DNA of 64,000 nt from Sipunculus nudus. Lineage: Eukaryota; Annelida; Sipuncula; Golfingiida; Sipunculidae. The notes beneath the pieces were generated by a model. It searched no databases. It was not told the DNA's origin and saw nothing but the letters and a program-made list of their open reading frames with translations. The position numbers and the translations under genes are program-made. Positions 1 to 8,556 of this stretch are shown here, piece after piece; position 1 is the first letter of the stretch, and every line of letters starts with the position of its first letter. The stretch lies in assembly GCA_026874595.1 (NCBI GenBank), contig CM049309.1, positions 92,832,723 to 92,896,722 of the forward strand. Direction: 5' to 3'.

Positions 1-2
1 CA

Positions 3-2393
3 TCAGATGCCAGTCAGAAAAAAGGATGGTTACAAATCGAAGGCAACTACCGTGTGTTTTGGCCCCCTCCGGATTCTTACGTTTTCAGTTTACACGACAT
101 TTATGTGAAACAGAAAACAAATAAAAAAGGATATTTAAAAACGAGGTTAGCTTTTGTCAAACAAAAAGATAAAACATTTAAAATCCGTTTAGTGAAAGTG
201 CGAAAATCACAATTGGAAGGCCGTATGCAGACCAGCAATGATGCGGGGAGACCGATTATTTTAGATGCGGATACATCTCAGAAAGTGATTGATTGGTTTA
301 ATGAGTCTAAAATTGTTGACCGATGGATTGTCGTCAATACTTTAATGTTGGTCTACCTTCAATTTCCTTGGCATTTATGGTATTCAGCATTAATCAATCA
401 ACCTTTAGAAGCAAGGTACGTCCCATCATTAACCGAAAAATGGGGAAATAAAGATCCACGGTACCAAACATATTATGACCGTTACAATTCAAACGGGAAA
501 CATTACTGGGCCTACCATAAACGTATCAACGGGAAAACTTATATGCGCGTGGATATCCCGTTACCCATTGAAGAATTAAATGTTAAAGGGTATATCACCG
601 AAGGCAAACGTGTCCCGTGTTTAACGAGAGACCCGACCTCTAGAAAATATCTAGATATAGGGAAATCGGAATGGTACCATCAATTTTTTATTGACATGGA
701 AAAAGGTAAAAAATATCGGGAAGAATTTATGAATGAATTAACAGAAAAAGAAATGTTAGGAAAATCTCCGTTCAGTGGAAATAAAAATTTAGAAGATTTT
801 GGAATCCGACCTGTGCCGGGCTTGAGTTCACCGACTAACCGTACTAAAATAACAAAATATGGTTGGGCTCATAAAGACGATGGGATTTGGATAGAAGAAC
901 CGTTTATCAATATATATTTACCTCAATATTATAATATTCACACCAGATATTATAAGAAAAAAACGGTGATGATGAAAGTGATTAATAAAGTGCGATTAGC
1001 CATACAAAATGAAATGTTTCAATTGTGGCGTCCGGTATGGTGGAAAATCAACGGTCCTGACGCCCCTGGGTTTGAAAACGAAATGGAAGGAGACCCGTTT
1101 TGGGGTGTATCGTTTGATCAGTACGGGACCTTATTTGAATTACCCATACCCCATTTTTACCATCCTCCTCATTTACGTCAAGAATTATTAGAAATCCGTG
1201 AAAGTTTTCATATGGACGCAAAACTGTTATCCATGCCAGCTTTTCATAAAACCCGCCCAGAATCGCGGACGTATAAAGCGTATAAACAACTACAACCGTA
1301 TCAAAATTGGACTTGGTACTTATTACATGCGGAGTATGGTATTTCTGAACAAATTAAACGAAACACACAATTAGATTATCACGGGTTAAAAATGTATTAT
1401 AACATTTTAAGAGAACGCGGGCAGGAAGTAGAAAATTTACCGGATATGCCGGGAAAAATACCTATGAAGATTCATTGGCTATTAGAATACATTTTAACGG
1501 ACGAAACCGTGGATTTGGATACGTCGTATTCCCCGTGGTACAAATTATTTAACGAAGATCAAGTCCGAAAATATCGCAGTAAATATTTAAAAGTAAGAAA
1601 ATATGATTTAGTTTTAAAATTATTTTATGAACGGGATAAAATCGGAGTGGCTGATAAAGCCGTGTTGGGAGAAATTATGGGATTAGCCCGACCGTTTATC
1701 GGTGCACCCACGTGGGATCCGATGAATCCGTTACCAGAAATTCCTGAATTATACCCTTCTTGGAAAAAAATGGAAACGATGAAACGACAATTATGGTTAA
1801 ACGAAACAGAACTGGATTTAGCAAAAGAATGTTTAATTCAAGTGACTCATTTTTTTCGTACATATTCTTATTTCGATACTCGCGAAGACGACCATAATCC
1901 CGCGCGCCGACCTTGGGCGAAACTGTATAAGAGGGTAAACCGTTGGTTGAAAGAATTATGGCAGTTTGAAACAGAAGTGTATTTCGTGCATGGCTTTCCA
2001 CAACCAGGGTTTTGGCGTCATCCAGCTCCCGAAAAAGATTACGGGAAAGGACAAGATGTAGGATATTGGAAAAAAGAACAAGAAAAAATAAAGAAAGAAA
2101 TTAAGAAAAAAGAGATTCTAATAACACACGAACAGAAAAAGAGAATCCCGTCCACTTGGGATTGGACAACATTAAAGAAAAATTTTTCGGCGTATCACGA
2201 GAATAAAGAACGTGTGCGCGCGTTAGATTTGATAAGAAAAAAACAACAAGTTAACAGTAAAGTGGAAGACAGTCCTGAAAAGAAACGGGCTCGAATAGAA
2301 TACCGTGAAAAAATGAGAGCTTGGTATTCGGTAGGAAAATCAGAACCAAATAAACCGGTTGACACGGGGAAAGGAAGGACGGTAGGAGTATAA
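3..2393 (+). CDS. Orphan W/Y-rich virus-like protein, 5' end cut by the window
   Basis: The frame is open from the first complete codon, so the true start lies upstream and about 796 residues are visible. A GTG at 54 is not needed as a start. The protein is unusually rich in tryptophan, tyrosine and lysine and ends in a basic, probably disordered tail (last 120 residues). I see no Walker, polymerase, protease or zinc motif and do not recognise the family. Its stop codon (2391-2393) lies inside the TATA box of the next gene, so it belongs to the same compact element. As the leftmost gene it may be a virion or DNA-transaction protein, but that is only a guess from context. Frame and length are certain; function is unknown. 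Confidence 0.85.
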   Translation, partial: SDASQKKGWLQIEGNYRVFWPPPDSYVFSLHDIYVKQKTNKKGYLKTRLAFVKQKDKTFKIRLVKVRKSQLEGRMQTSNDAGRPIILDADTSQKVIDWFNESKIVDRWIVVNTLMLVYLQFPWHLWYSALINQPLEARYVPSLTEKWGNKDPRYQTYYDRYNSNGKHYWAYHKRINGKTYMRVDIPLPIEELNVKGYITEGKRVPCLTRDPTSRKYLDIGKSEWYHQFFIDMEKGKKYREEFMNELTEKEMLGKSPFSGNKNLEDFGIRPVPGLSSPTNRTKITKYGWAHKDDGIWIEEPFINIYLPQYYNIHTRYYKKKTVMMKVINKVRLAIQNEMFQLWRPVWWKINGPDAPGFENEMEGDPFWGVSFDQYGTLFELPIPHFYHPPHLRQELLEIRESFHMDAKLLSMPAFHKTRPESRTYKAYKQLQPYQNWTWYLLHAEYGISEQIKRNTQLDYHGLKMYYNILRERGQEVENLPDMPGKIPMKIHWLLEYILTDETVDLDTSYSPWYKLFNEDQVRKYRSKYLKVRKYDLVLKLFYERDKIGVADKAVLGEIMGLARPFIGAPTWDPMNPLPEIPELYPSWKKMETMKRQLWLNETELDLAKECLIQVTHFFRTYSYFDTREDDHNPARRPWAKLYKRVNRWLKELWQFETEVYFVHGFPQPGFWRHPAPEKDYGKGQDVGYWKKEQEKIKKEIKKKEILITHEQKKRIPSTWDWTTLKKNFSAYHENKERVRALDLIRKKQQVNSKVEDSPEKKRARIEYREKMRAWYSVGKSEPNKPVDTGKGRTVGV

Positions 2394-2396
2394 AAG
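2389..2396 (+). promoter_or_regulatory. TATA box (TATAAAAG) for the gene at 2427
   Basis: TATAAAAG lies 38 nt upstream of the ATG at 2427. The TAA inside it is also the stop codon of the preceding gene. Confidence 0.7.
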
Positions 2397-2426
2397 AAAG
2401 TTATTTAACCGGGATCATACAGAAAA

Positions 2427-4448
2427 ATGGCACGTTTTAGCGTGTTAAAACCACGAGGTATTTCATCGGTAGGAAGATCTGCTTCAGGATTTTCAAAAGT
2501 TGGAATAAGTGGAGCAGCGGGGAAACGTGTATTTCAAAGAGCGGGTCCGAGCAGCGGTTTAACGCAAGCCGCCAAATTAAGAAGACCTAATTTTAAACCG
2601 AATCGTATTCATCCCGCCCGCCCGCCACCCCGTGCCACCGTTGGACAACCACCCGCCCGGGGCGGTGGACCAGCGCCCGCCCGTCCACCGGGACCTGTAC
2701 GTCCACCAGCCCAGCCGCGCCCGCCAGGTGTTCCGCCCCGAGCGGGTCCGCAATCCCGGGCGCCGCCTGTCCGGGGCAGACCGCTGCCTGTCCGGGGACC
2801 ACCGCCGCCCCATCGTCCGCCTGGTAGCGGTCCCCCGAGGAGAAGACTTCTAGTTCGTCCTCACGCACGGCCGGCGCCCAGTAGGATTGTTCCTAGAAAA
2901 CCTCCGATACAACGGGGTCCTCCATTTGCCCAAATGAGACGTCCTCCATTAAAAAGAAAAGCCCCAATAATATCACAACATCCTAAACCGAAACGGCAAA
3001 AAACTATGGCTTCTGTTAAAAGTAAAAGAGGAGTCAGATCAACCCGCGCCCGTCCTCAACCTCCTAAAGGAAAACGGCCGAGAACACAACAAAAACAACC
3101 TAAAAAGACTAAAAAAACATCAAAAAAGGAAGACATCCAGAAAAAACAACAACAAATGGAAGAACTTAAGAACAAACGAGAAGAAGCAAAGAAAAAACAA
3201 CAAATAAGAGAAGAAAAGAAGAAAAAAGAAACGAAAAAAGACGAACAAAAGAAAAAAGAAGAGAAGACAGACGAAAAAAAGAGAAAAGACAATGAAGAAA
3301 ACAAGAAAAATGACAAAAAAAAGAAAAAAAATGAAGAAAAAAAGAAAAAAGACGAAGAAGAAAAAAAGAAAAAAGAAGAAGAAGAAAAAAAGAAAAAAGA
3401 AGACGATGAGAAAATGAAAAAAGAAGAAGAAAAGAAAAAAAAGAAGAAAAAATATAAAAAATGGGTACAAAGATTAGCAGGAGCTGCTGTATTTGCTGGA
3501 TCAACATATTTGATGACACAAGGAAAAATGAATTTGAATGATCATCAAAATAAACAAGGTGCTAATGAGCAAATGAATTCTGCAGCAAATGGAACTGGTG
3601 CTATGTTATCCCAAGGAGTGGTTCCTATTGGTGGAAACCAATACACTGTCCCTGCAGAATCCCGTGAAAATTTTTCACAAATGGCAGAAGGATACAATAA
3701 AATGGCAGAAACATTAGAAAAATCAGATGCCGCAGGTAAATTTCCAGCGCAGGAAAAAAAGATTGAAAAATTACAAGAAAAAGTAAATGATTATTTAGAA
3801 AATAAAAATATAAAAGAAGGAAAAGAAGAATTACAAAAATTAAAAAATGCTTTGGATAAAGTGCAAGACAGTATTGACAGTAAAGCTAAAAAAGTTCAAA
3901 GCGGAATAAAAAAAGTTAAAAAATTAGGATATAAAGCAGCAGCGAAAAAGACTTTAAAAAAAGTGGTACAAAGTAAAGAAGGACAAGTCATATTAAAGGG
4001 TGTCCAAAACGAAGCTTTAAAAAGTATGGGAATTGAAGGAATTGAACAAATGGCACCGGATATTTTAGGAAATGCCGCTACAAGTTTCGGTGTGGATAAA
4101 GAAGTTGGGGAAATGGCAGGTAATATGTTAAATAATATTATTTCTCAACAATTGCAAAGGCAAACGAAATTTTATAAAAAAACAGAACAACCACGGGTAA
4201 AAGATGTGGCGAGTGGTTTAGGGATGAATGAAAACACCACACGATCTATAGCTAAAGCGTACGGGCAAGGAGTAGAGCAAGCGATAGCTATGGCTCCTAA
4301 AACCACTTATACATTAGGAAAAGTCGCTAAACGGATTGGTTCAAAAGCGGCTCGAAAACGTCCTATAGGAACAGGAACGACATCCGACATGTTAAAGATA
4401 TATAATGAAGGGCAATCGACTTTAAGTCGTATTTCAAAAGCGAAATGA
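2427..4448 (+). CDS. Basic Pro/Arg-rich and Lys/Glu-rich protein, possible core protein
   Basis: 673 residues. Residues about 55-200 are very rich in Pro, Arg and Gly and are encoded by a GC-rich stretch (about 2610-2870). Residues about 200-345 are Lys/Glu/Gln-rich and probably form a long charged helix. A short hydrophobic patch follows (AGAAVFAGSTYLM). The C-terminal 300 residues look like an ordered helical domain with heptad-like charge. The composition resembles DNA-condensing or scaffold proteins of dsDNA viruses, which is inference only. The ATG is preceded by a TATA box at 38 nt and followed by G at +4. The end overlaps the next gene by 4 bases (ATGA). No homologue recognised. Confidence 0.85.
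   Translation: MARFSVLKPRGISSVGRSASGFSKVGISGAAGKRVFQRAGPSSGLTQAAKLRRPNFKPNRIHPARPPPRATVGQPPARGGGPAPARPPGPVRPPAQPRPPGVPPRAGPQSRAPPVRGRPLPVRGPPPPHRPPGSGPPRRRLLVRPHARPAPSRIVPRKPPIQRGPPFAQMRRPPLKRKAPIISQHPKPKRQKTMASVKSKRGVRSTRARPQPPKGKRPRTQQKQPKKTKKTSKKEDIQKKQQQMEELKNKREEAKKKQQIREEKKKKETKKDEQKKKEEKTDEKKRKDNEENKKNDKKKKKNEEKKKKDEEEKKKKEEEEKKKKEDDEKMKKEEEKKKKKKKYKKWVQRLAGAAVFAGSTYLMTQGKMNLNDHQNKQGANEQMNSAANGTGAMLSQGVVPIGGNQYTVPAESRENFSQMAEGYNKMAETLEKSDAAGKFPAQEKKIEKLQEKVNDYLENKNIKEGKEELQKLKNALDKVQDSIDSKAKKVQSGIKKVKKLGYKAAAKKTLKKVVQSKEGQVILKGVQNEALKSMGIEGIEQMAPDILGNAATSFGVDKEVGEMAGNMLNNIISQQLQRQTKFYKKTEQPRVKDVASGLGMNENTTRSIAKAYGQGVEQAIAMAPKTTYTLGKVAKRIGSKAARKRPIGTGTTSDMLKIYNEGQSTLSRISKAK
4399..4406 (+). 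promoter_or_regulatory. Candidate TATA box (TATATAAT) for the gene at 4445
   Basis: TATATAAT is 46 nt upstream of the ATG, inside the end of the preceding gene. It is weaker than most TATA boxes in this element. Confidence 0.4.
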
Positions 4449-5755
4449 ATCAGGACCACGTTTACGCGTATTCTCAATTCAATCCAGACGAGCAAGTTTT
4501 TGTAGCCCATTTAACCCGTCCTTTGTACAATCCGACACAGTCATGGGAAGTCGCTTGCGATATGATCACCTACCCCCGACAGAAAGGTGTATGTTTTCCC
4601 AAACAAGCTACAATGAAACTAGCATTATACAAAACCGATGCGGAAAGTTCACATGATATTGATAACATGAAACTGTTTCCAAATTTAAAACGAAATTTAA
4701 ATTTTGAAAACCCTTCAAAGGATTTAGTTACATTTATAACGTGCAATGAAGATGTGGAATACGAACCAACAGTAACATTTGATTTAGGTTGTGATGTCAA
4801 TTTTACACCGGAAGAATATACCAATTATTTAAACGGGGCATTAAAAGTATTATTTGAAAATACACCTTGCAAAGGAAAAAAGTCCATGCGTGGCGACCAA
4901 ATTGATGTAAATAATGATAATTCCCCGAAATACGCCCGTGATTTTATGTTTGAATTTAAATACGATAAGAATACTGAAAAATTAACTTTAACGATGGAAT
5001 TTATTAAAAATAAAGGGGAAGTGAATAAAACAGATATTTTTACAGATTATATTTATGGGATTTATTGTTCGTCAGGTATTTTAAGTTATTTTGGTGTCAC
5101 GCAAGACGTGACATTATTTTTTCCATTAAATCATTTTAGAAAAAATCATGTTTTATTTAAATACAATACGGAAAGGGTCATATGCAATTTTATTGAACCG
5201 GAAAAAGTATTGGAATTTACAACAGTGCCAAAAAAATTATTAGGAAAGGTCATTTTAAATCGAAATAAATCGTGGGCAGATAACGGAACATCAAAAAGTA
5301 CATGGCCCAACTGGGAACGTTTAACGATGAGTTACGAATTTGAAAAAGTAAATTACATGTCAGAATCCCGTACGTTTATGCTTTCGTGCAATTTAATTAC
5401 ACCGAGCTATATTTGGGGACGCGAAGATCAAGAAAGCCGTGCGGATATGTACCCGTTGTTAGTCTGGCCGTCTGGGGCACGTGGACATTACGAACCGAAA
5501 AGTTTAAAATTTTTCCCGGTGCAACCGACTCAAGAAACCAATGTCGTTATTTTTAAATTGCAAGATATGGATTCCCATCACACGTTAATGTTAGAAAAAG
5601 GGAACGTGGTAGTCGGATTACTTTTCCGGTATAACCCAACACCCAAGCACAGTATATTTTATCAACCAATCACGTATCCCCGTCGTTGGGACGAGTCTTC
5701 TGATTGGTCCGATATGATCCAGTCGTATGACATGAGCTACCCGTCTTTCTATTGA
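4445..5755 (+). CDS. W-E-V family virion-type protein, divergent copy
   Basis: 436 residues, probably beta-rich. Near the N-terminus (residues 34-44) it has W-E-V-A-x-D-M-I-T-Y-P, matching in position and pattern the W-E-V motif of the two tandem proteins at 17,097 and 18,396 (W-E-V-x-L then P-S-A-W). The remainder is too diverged for me to align confidently. From memory, proteins with such a motif accompany F54H12.2-like capsid genes in animal genomes. A minor capsid, penton or vertex role is inferred from that company. The start overlaps the previous stop (ATGA), so translation could use its own TATA-driven mRNA or reinitiation. Confidence 0.8.
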   Translation: MNQDHVYAYSQFNPDEQVFVAHLTRPLYNPTQSWEVACDMITYPRQKGVCFPKQATMKLALYKTDAESSHDIDNMKLFPNLKRNLNFENPSKDLVTFITCNEDVEYEPTVTFDLGCDVNFTPEEYTNYLNGALKVLFENTPCKGKKSMRGDQIDVNNDNSPKYARDFMFEFKYDKNTEKLTLTMEFIKNKGEVNKTDIFTDYIYGIYCSSGILSYFGVTQDVTLFFPLNHFRKNHVLFKYNTERVICNFIEPEKVLEFTTVPKKLLGKVILNRNKSWADNGTSKSTWPNWERLTMSYEFEKVNYMSESRTFMLSCNLITPSYIWGREDQESRADMYPLLVWPSGARGHYEPKSLKFFPVQPTQETNVVIFKLQDMDSHHTLMLEKGNVVVGLLFRYNPTPKHSIFYQPITYPRRWDESSDWSDMIQSYDMSYPSFY

Positions 5756-5764
5756 GCAGGAGGC

Positions 5765-5772
5765 TATATAAA
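5765..5772 (+). promoter_or_regulatory. TATA box (TATATAAA) for the gene at 5807
   Basis: TATATAAA sits in the 51-bp gap between genes, exactly 42 nt upstream of the ATG at 5807. Confidence 0.75.
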
Positions 5773-5806
5773 CCCGGTCCGAATTTTATAAAGGCATGGT
5801 GAAAAG

Positions 5807-6478
5807 ATGGATTTCACATCACAAGCCGACAAATATGCGCCTTCGTACGCATCGAATTCCGGTTTAAACAAACCTGCTGTGAATTTTGCTTGTAATTTAT
5901 TGTACAATTGGGTAAAAGGAAACGTCCCTTTACCGAAATCGCAAGTGGATTTACTATATAAGTACGACATCGATACATTAGTCACTCCTGAATCTTCTTA
6001 CCAGGAACGTAAAAAGTTTTTAACTAAAACAGAACAAGGACGTAAAATCCGGGATTTTTTATCAAAAGAATTATGCAAAAATTGGTGTACAAAGAAACCG
6101 GAGAAGGACCCCCCACCCAATTCGAAACCCCGTTCACAGAAAAACAATCATCCGGAAGACGAGTTTTACGAGACACTGCCCGAAGACAGGTACGATCCCC
6201 TCCCCGCCGAAGAACAATATCACGAAGAGAACGGCGAGTACCCGTACCCCGAACCTATTCCTACCGTGATCCGTCCCCGCCGTCCCCAAGGGGTACGGAG
6301 GAGGAGGAGGAGGTACGCCCCGTATACCATCCCACGCCGTCCCGTATATTACGAAGAGGACGAGGAATATTCAGAAACGTCCGAACCACAAGAGGAGGAG
6401 GAGGAGGAGGAAGTTCCCGTGGAAGAGATTTGGGAAGAAATGGACGAACCCCCGAGACAAAGGAGAAGAAAGACATAA
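5807..6478 (+). CDS. Orphan protein with Arg-rich and acidic tail
   Basis: 223 residues. The N-terminal 100 residues look folded and mostly helical (contains FACNLLYNWVKG). The rest is low complexity: a Pro/Arg-rich stretch with six consecutive arginines, then a Glu-rich tract of seven residues, then a basic end. No family recognised. The mix of basic and acidic disordered tail suits a nucleic-acid or virion-assembly protein, but nothing decides this. The ATG is set by a TATA box 42 nt upstream and has G at +4. A second open frame overlaps the tail (6073-6525); I regard it as a by-product of the repetitive composition. Confidence 0.8.
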   Translation: MDFTSQADKYAPSYASNSGLNKPAVNFACNLLYNWVKGNVPLPKSQVDLLYKYDIDTLVTPESSYQERKKFLTKTEQGRKIRDFLSKELCKNWCTKKPEKDPPPNSKPRSQKNNHPEDEFYETLPEDRYDPLPAEEQYHEENGEYPYPEPIPTVIRPRRPQGVRRRRRRYAPYTIPRRPVYYEEDEEYSETSEPQEEEEEEEVPVEEIWEEMDEPPRQRRRKT

Positions 6479-6528
6479 AAACCCGTAACGTCAAACGTGA
6501 AGTGGATTTTTATTTTCCTTTTTAGACA

Positions 6529-7593
6529 ATGGAGAAGGCTTTTGAAAAAGGTCCGTACGCTTTTACGGGCGATGCTAAAAAACTAGCTCAAAGAGCTGGC
6601 GTTTCTCGGGAAAAAGCAGCAGAATTTTTAGGACGGCAAAATGCGTACACGTTGTTTAAACCGGTCCGTCGAAAATACAGGCGAAGTAAAACGTTGGTAG
6701 GAGGTCTCGACGCCCAGTGGCAGGGGGATTTAGCTGATATGCAAAAATTAGCGCATTACAATAAAAATTACCGGTACATTTTAACGGTCGTGGATATTTT
6801 ATCGAGGTTTGCTTGGGCGGTGCCATTAAAAGATAAATCGGGCATTCATGTGAAAAATGGGTTGGAATCTATTTTCAAATCCAGTAAAAGGATCCCTCAA
6901 AAATTACAAACGGATGAAGGGTTAGAATTTCGGAATAAACAAGTTCAAGAATTAATGCACGATCATGATATCACATGGTTTGCAACAAGAAACCGGGACG
7001 TGAAAGCAAGTTTAGTGGAACGGTTTAACCGTACGTTAAAACGACGTTTGTTTGCAGCCATGACTCATCATAATACCCGGCAATGGTTGAACGATTTACC
7101 TCAAGCTATTGACGAATACAATTCCCGCCCGCACACATCCCATGGCATGGCCCCGAAAGACGTGACATCGAAAAATCAAAGCAAAGTATGGCGGATTTTA
7201 TACGGGCATCCAAAAGATTTACACCGGGAAACATCCAATAAGAATATATTTAAACCGGGGACCAAAGTGGTATTAAGCAGTGTGAAGAAAAATACATTTG
7301 CTGAACAGGGGTACATTCCCCGTTGGACGGAAGAAACGTTTACGGTAAAACGGATGTATCCAGAAGTCGGGGGTGTGGACGTGTACGAAATTGAAGACGA
7401 AGAAGGAGAACCTATAAAAGGTCGATTTTACCGGGAAGAATTACAAAAAGTAAGTACACCCCGTCCGGCTAAAGTAGAAGAAAAAGTATTAGAACGCAAA
7501 AAAGGATGGAAATTGGTGAAATGGAGAGGGTATCCGGAAAAATACAGCACATGGGTAAAAATAAAAAAACGGCGTGGTGCTCGAAAAGTTTAG
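6529..7593 (+). CDS. Polinton-type DDE integrase with C-terminal chromodomain
   Basis: 354 residues. The RNase H-fold core carries the catalytic triad D67 (WQGDLADM), D129 (QTDEGLEF) and E164 (VERFNRTLKRR), with 35 residues between the last two as in retroviral-type integrases. The helical N-terminus ends in NAYTLFKPVRRKYRR, a layout I recognise from Polinton/Maverick integrases. Residues about 312-345 resemble a shortened chromodomain (KLVKWRGYPEKYSTWV), which in related elements binds histone tails. The enzyme would join element ends to host DNA. The frame is intact with all catalytic residues. It overlaps the next small gene by 43 bases. The promoter is unclear; only a weak CATAAAAA lies 55 nt upstream. 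Confidence 0.95.
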   Translation: MEKAFEKGPYAFTGDAKKLAQRAGVSREKAAEFLGRQNAYTLFKPVRRKYRRSKTLVGGLDAQWQGDLADMQKLAHYNKNYRYILTVVDILSRFAWAVPLKDKSGIHVKNGLESIFKSSKRIPQKLQTDEGLEFRNKQVQELMHDHDITWFATRNRDVKASLVERFNRTLKRRLFAAMTHHNTRQWLNDLPQAIDEYNSRPHTSHGMAPKDVTSKNQSKVWRILYGHPKDLHRETSNKNIFKPGTKVVLSSVKKNTFAEQGYIPRWTEETFTVKRMYPEVGGVDVYEIEDEEGEPIKGRFYREELQKVSTPRPAKVEEKVLERKKGWKLVKWRGYPEKYSTWVKIKKRRGARKV

Positions 7594-7796
7594 CGTTGTT
7601 TATTACCCAATTATCGATCATATCTATTTTAATCATTACGGCATTAACTATTTTAGCGGGGAATTTTTGCAATCCGGAAGACAGGACATACTGGGCAGGA
7701 GTGTTATCAGCTTCGGCGGGGTATATTATGCCGACCCCGAAACTGAAACGTATAAAAAGAGGTATGGAAAATGAATCGGGTATTCCGTTTGAATAA
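7551..7796 (+). CDS. Small single-pass membrane protein
   Basis: 81 residues from the ATG at 7551; an in-frame ATG at 7506 would add 15. Residues about 13-35 form one strong hydrophobic helix (LALFITQLSIISILIITA), followed by a charged loop and a second mildly hydrophobic segment (AGVLSASAGYIMP). The C-terminus is basic then acidic. It overlaps the chromodomain end of the integrase in another frame and ends in TAATG, sharing an A with the next start. I have a vague memory of similar small proteins ending in G-Y-I-x-P near F54H12.2-like genes. A virion or host membrane role is inferred. No own TATA box is visible. Confidence 0.65.
   Translation: MGKNKKTAWCSKSLALFITQLSIISILIITALTILAGNFCNPEDRTYWAGVLSASAGYIMPTPKLKRIKRGMENESGIPFE
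7751..7759 (+). promoter_or_regulatory. TATA box (TATAAAAAG) for the gene at 7796
   Basis: TATAAAAAG lies 45 nt upstream of the ATG at 7796, within the membrane-protein gene. Confidence 0.6.
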
Positions 7797-8350
7797 TGCG
7801 GGCCAGATTAACCACAGCGACAGGGTTTGGGACCCGTGGAGTACGAACACGGGCCGGTTTATTGGGCGGGGGGCAATATAAATTGAATACCAATTTGATG
7901 CAAGCTGTAAATATTAAACCCAATACAGCGTTCATTCGACCGCAACCTCTACCGATGCAAGGGAAAAAAGGTAGTGTGCCTTTAGTTCCGGAAGACATGT
8001 TATTTTCTCAGGGCTACCATGTCGAAAAACCCAGGATCGATTTTGAACGAATGGGTGTAGGTCCTCCGACTGATGCCCAGCAACGGGATGCCGCCATGTA
8101 CAACCAGTTTAAGAAAAATTATTTAGCTCCACATGCGACTTATTTGCCTTATGAAGAACGCTTCCAGTTACCGTTCCGTCAGATGCAAGAACAAGACCAA
8201 TCGCCTTACGGGACTTTAGCTTACCCGGCCGAGATGTTTGGTGCTGTGGAAGAAGAACCGTTAGTGTACCAGGAAGATTATGAGGAAGAACCCCCATTAA
8301 AACGGGAACGGCGAGAAGTCAGAAGAAAGCGGGTCAAATTGTACTATTGA
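7796..8350 (+). CDS. Orphan protein, Gly/Arg N-terminus and acidic-basic tail
   Basis: 184 residues. The N-terminus is Gly/Arg-rich (TRAGLLGGGQYKL). The middle is rich in Pro, Gln, Tyr and Phe. The end is an acidic stretch followed by a strongly basic tail (RREVRRKRVKLYY). I do not recognise it. The strongly charged ends and the position among small basic genes fit a virion-associated protein, without proof. The start overlaps the upstream stop (TAATG), and a TATA box lies 45 nt upstream. Confidence 0.75.
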   Translation: MRARLTTATGFGTRGVRTRAGLLGGGQYKLNTNLMQAVNIKPNTAFIRPQPLPMQGKKGSVPLVPEDMLFSQGYHVEKPRIDFERMGVGPPTDAQQRDAAMYNQFKKNYLAPHATYLPYEERFQLPFRQMQEQDQSPYGTLAYPAEMFGAVEEEPLVYQEDYEEEPPLKRERREVRRKRVKLYY

Positions 8351-8358
8351 GCAAAAAG

Positions 8359-8367
8359 TATAAAAGG
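8359..8367 (+). promoter_or_regulatory. TATA box (TATAAAAGG) for the gene at 8401
   Basis: TATAAAAGG lies exactly 42 nt upstream of the ATG at 8401 and just after the stop at 8350. It supports the ATG rather than the upstream TTG (8347) as the start. Confidence 0.7.
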
Positions 8368-8400
8368 CCAGCACAGAAACGGTTAAGCAATCGTTTCATC

Positions 8401-8556
8401 ATGAAACGTGCAAAGAAACAGAAGCTTTCGTCAGGCAAAGCCGTAAAACGAAATTTGACGAGCATCAATACCCTCAAGGACAAAGGGTATATATATTTAG
8501 CAGGACGTAATTATCCTAAGTGGTACGGAGGACGAACATGGTACACTCAAAATTAA
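8401..8556 (+). CDS. 51-residue basic protein
   Basis: Very small, with an N-terminus rich in Lys/Arg that would serve as a nuclear localisation or DNA-binding patch (MKRAKKQKLSSGKAVKR) and an aromatic C-terminus (YPKWYGGRTWYTQN). The frame continues upstream to a TTG at 8347, but the TATA box 42 nt before the ATG argues for 8401. It overlaps the next gene by 19 bases. Its size and charge recall small virion DNA-condensing peptides of dsDNA viruses; this is analogy only. Confidence 0.6.
   Translation: MKRAKKQKLSSGKAVKRNLTSINTLKDKGYIYLAGRNYPKWYGGRTWYTQN
8488..8498 (+). promoter_or_regulatory. Candidate TATA box (TATATATATTT) for the gene at 8538
   Basis: An alternating TA tract 46-50 nt upstream of the ATG at 8538, inside the preceding small gene. 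Confidence 0.45.

Noticed and set aside
2577-2868. Open frames on both strands in the GC-rich Pro/Arg region
   Set aside because: They arise because a GC-rich repetitive stretch lacks stop codons; the 673-residue frame with promoter explains the region.
3056-3519. Phe/Leu/Ser-rich minus-strand frames that look like membrane proteins
   Set aside because: They are the complement of a Lys/Glu (AAR/GAR) tract and do not represent real genes.
6073-6525. A 150-residue Arg/Gly-rich open frame overlapping the orphan gene at 5807
   Set aside because: It has no TATA box at the usual distance and its composition mirrors the repetitive Glu/Arg codons of the other frame, so it is likely a by-product. 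Conservation in a relative would change this.
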